Shown here: piece after piece, positions 62,049-64,000 of the stretch
Position numbering within the stretch: the first letter of the stretch is position 1
How the letters are laid out: each line of letters begins with the position of its first letter
Virus record (IMG/VR): IMGVR_UViG_3300027973_000044
Location: 17,924 to 81,923 of that record
Strand: one strand, 5' to 3'
Source: a virus
DNA: 64,000 nucleotides
Notes under the pieces: model-generated
Told to the model about the DNA's origin: nothing
Databases searched by the model: none
The model's input: only the letters and a program-made list of their open reading frames with translations
Made by a program: the position numbers and the translations under genes

Positions 62049-64000
62049 TCAACACTCCACTTGCAATTGAGGTATATCTTTTCTTATGGCTGTGAACGAC
62101 CAGAAGAATTTGTATTCTCCTTTGTCAAATAGCTTCTTCTCACACTTGACTGTGAAGGTATTGTTGCTCACATCTATATCATCCACAAACAATGTTTTGT
62201 TGTGTTGATAATTGGTCAATTGAATATTCACACCTTCTTGATGCACCAAGCTAAAAATATAATCTGGAAGAGGCACCACTACTGAATCACCACTCTTTAC
62301 AGACCCGCTGCCAGTGAGACGAACACCATGATAAGGAGATTCCAAGCTTCCATATTGCAAATGCATGCCAGGTTTGGTAGGATGTTGAATATAAAATGAC
62401 TTGGTTGCTGCTGCTACATGGTTGAAATATCCAATAGCTGAAGCACTGATATTACCAGTTACAGTTAAAGAACCAGTCATGATATCACCAGACAATTTTA
62501 CAAAGTTTGTATTTACATAGGAAACACTGACACCAGAGAGATAGTTGCTGCTATTTGATATAAGATTGGTGTATGCAGTATTCCATTGATTGCTATTACC
62601 ACCTGATGCTGTAATAACACCGTTAACATGTAGTTTAGTTGCAGGAGTTGTTTGACTAATACCTACGTTTCCATTTGAATGAATAATTAATTGTTGGTCA
62701 AAATAACTATTATCGTTAATTGACATCCAAGTGGCCCCTGGTGCACCTCTGACCATGAATACATAATTTCCTGCATTAGAAGCTGTTCTTTTGAATCTCA
62801 AGAGAGGATCAGACACATCCGCCGCTTGCACTGTAAATAATTCTGGGTACCCTATTCCTGAATTATCTAAGATAAACAGTTTTGGATTTAATGCCGGTGC
62901 TCCGGTGTTGTTATTTAAAATTTGCACAAATGCCGACGACAAACCAGTCGCACTTAAGCCCCCGGTCATAACATCACCAGATAATTTTACAAAGTTTGTA
63001 TTTACATATGAAACGCTGGCGCCGGAAAGATAGTTGCTACTATTTGATACAAGATTGGTGTACGCTGTATCCCAATTGGCGCTGTTGGTGCTGACATTGG
63101 CATAAGTCCTCTGCCAGCTGCCTGTGATTTGTTGAATGTTGGTAACTCTATCGGCTACTGCTCCGATGTCGGCAGACTCCTCCCAAGTTGCCGAGAAATT
63201 CCTTACAGTTGTGTAAACATCTGTCCAATTAGCACTGTTAGTATTGGTAGTGGTCCAGTTGGAGTTCCATTTATTACTATTACCGCCTAATACTGTGATA
63301 ACACCATTACTACTAATAGCACCATTGACTGTTAATTCAGCTGATGGGAAGCTTGTGTTTATACCTACTTGACCCAAAGGATTCCCACCGCCTTGTGCAT
63401 TTCCAACATGCAGTACTTCTACACCGTCTCCATCATAAAAACTAGCCACATCATAGGGGCCGGCAGCTTGATACACATACAATGCAGGTCCTGGTCCGAG
63501 ATTAACAACACTCAAAGCACTAGTAGTAGTGAAGATAGTATTCTTAAATGTACTGGAGCCTAGGGCAGTTAAGTTACCTTGTATAGTTACATTTTGACTG
63601 AATGTTGTGTTTTGGTTGGTATAAGCAATATTGCTCGGTATACCTGTGTATGCTGTTGTTTGTGTGGTGTTGTCTGGGAATGTTATCCGCGGACCTGATT
63701 CAGATGTACCAAAGGTCCATCCGCTAAAAGATGCAAGGGTGATCCCGTCTGTGGTGTTGCTAACTTTTGTTCCAATACGAACATCATTGTCGGGATACCC
63801 CCTAGCTTCAACTAGAATTTGACTTGTTAGTGTTGGTCCAGACTCGCTTAAACTATTGAAAACTTCATATGCAATGGCGGACCTGTTGCTTTCTACATCA
63901 ACTCGGCCACCGGTTGCAAGAACTGAATCACCAACAGTATTTGTAGTTCCATTTGAGATAGAAGTTTTTGATCCAGACACTGCAATTTCACTTCCTACAA
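62049..64000 (-). CDS. Large fibre protein, 5' end beyond the window
   Basis: The frame is open to the right edge; GTG 63980 is a possible internal start, but codons before it (GSEIA) are also in frame, so the gene is treated as partial. At least 650 aa. It contains the N-S-A-x-W shaft repeat (NSNKWNSNWTTTNTNSANWT), two near-identical copies of NYLSGxSVSYVNTNFVKLSG D, and a C-terminal domain (YIQHPTKPGMHLQYGSLESP YHGVRLTG, then VKCEKKLFDKGEYKFFWSFT A) that resembles the C-terminal domain of fibre proteins in marine T4-like phages. It heads the minus-strand adhesin operon. Confidence 0.78.
   Translation of the reverse strand, partial: VGSEIAVSGSKTSISNGTTNTVGDSVLATGGRVDVESNRSAIAYEVFNSLSESGPTLTSQILVEARGYPDNDVRIGTKVSNTTDGITLASFSGWTFGTSESGPRITFPDNTTQTTAYTGIPSNIAYTNQNTTFSQNVTIQGNLTALGSSTFKNTIFTTTSALSVVNLGPGPALYVYQAAGPYDVASFYDGDGVEVLHVGNAQGGGNPLGQVGINTSFPSAELTVNGAISSNGVITVLGGNSNKWNSNWTTTNTNSANWTDVYTTVRNFSATWEESADIGAVADRVTNIQQITGSWQRTYANVSTNSANWDTAYTNLVSNSSNYLSGASVSYVNTNFVKLSGDVMTGGLSATGLSSAFVQILNNNTGAPALNPKLFILDNSGIGYPELFTVQAADVSDPLLRFKRTASNAGNYVFMVRGAPGATWMSINDNSYFDQQLIIHSNGNVGISQTTPATKLHVNGVITASGGNSNQWNTAYTNLISNSSNYLSGVSVSYVNTNFVKLSGDIMTGSLTVTGNISASAIGYFNHVAAATKSFYIQHPTKPGMHLQYGSLESPYHGVRLTGSGSVKSGDSVVVPLPDYIFSLVHQEGVNIQLTNYQHNKTLFVDDIDVSNNTFTVKCEKKLFDKGEYKFFWSFTAIRKDIPQLQVEC
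62473..62594 (-). repeat. Direct repeat, copy 1, inside fibre gene
   Basis: About 120 bp coding for NTAYTNLISNSSNYLSGVSV and the following NTNFVKLSGD. It is highly similar to 62962-63083, differing mainly at third codon positions. Confidence 0.8.
62962..63083 (-). repeat. Direct repeat, copy 2, inside fibre gene
   Basis: The second copy of the shaft module, coding for DTAYTNLVSNSSNYLSGASV and the following NTNFVKLSGD, about 490 bp from copy 1. Such repeats favour recombination that changes fibre length. Confidence 0.8.

Noticed and set aside
1-64000. tRNA genes
   Set aside because: Nearly all DNA is coding and the few gaps over 50 bp show no cloverleaf by eye; a tRNA search program would be decisive.

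Overview
This window is a 64 kb piece of a contractile-tailed, T4-like bacteriophage genome. The evidence is a recognisable T4-type morphogenesis set: tail sheath (gp18), tail tube (gp19), baseplate parts (gp54/gp48/gp53/gp27/gp25/gp6-like), neck (gp13), head completion (gp4), prohead protease (gp21), scaffold (gp22) and major capsid protein (gp23). There is also a clamp loader (gp44), a dUTPase and T4-type late promoter boxes (TATAAATA). The DNA is AT-rich and almost wholly coding. Several protein families recall marine T4-like phages of the cyanophage/pelagiphage kind, so a marine or freshwater bacterial host is likely, but the host cannot be named from the sequence.

Layout. 1-10.6 kb (+): sheath, tube and central baseplate/hub genes. 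10.55-13.06 kb: a small insert holding a minus-strand gp16-like small terminase candidate, a + strand dUTPase and gp44 clamp loader, and a minus-strand conserved phage protein. 13.1-34.6 kb (+): baseplate wedge genes gp25 and gp6, then a run of very large virion proteins built from PKD, beta-propeller, FG-GAP, LamG-like and InlB-like modules, ending in two paralogous fibre genes, one of which carries a seven-repeat RCC1 propeller. 34.6-39.6 kb (+): head genes gp13, gp4, gp21, a gp68-like candidate, gp22 and gp23, closed by a strong intrinsic terminator.

39.7-48.9 kb: accessory block. It starts with a late-promoter gene whose product looks like an LCIB-family beta-carbonic-anhydrase domain behind a virion-protein-like N-terminus. 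Then come a short DegT-type aminotransferase, a GT-B glycosyltransferase, three radical SAM/SPASM-like proteins, an oppositely oriented sulfotransferase, and four further glycosyltransferases. 48.9-64 kb (-): paralogous giant virion proteins (1216 and 1266 aa), a 564-aa unknown, repeat-bearing fibre proteins, three tandem LamG-like lectin genes, and a large fibre gene running off the right edge.

Working together, the left two thirds build head, tail and a heavily decorated baseplate. The right third encodes host-range adhesins plus an enzyme cassette that probably modifies either those adhesins or the host envelope. A recurrent feature is a late-promoter-like box ending only 4-7 nt before the start codon of many genes, which predicts nearly leaderless late mRNAs. 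No tRNA, CRISPR array, insertion sequence or integrase was seen. Large terminase (gp17), portal (gp20), gp14, gp15, gp5 and a convincing tape measure were not found inside the window.
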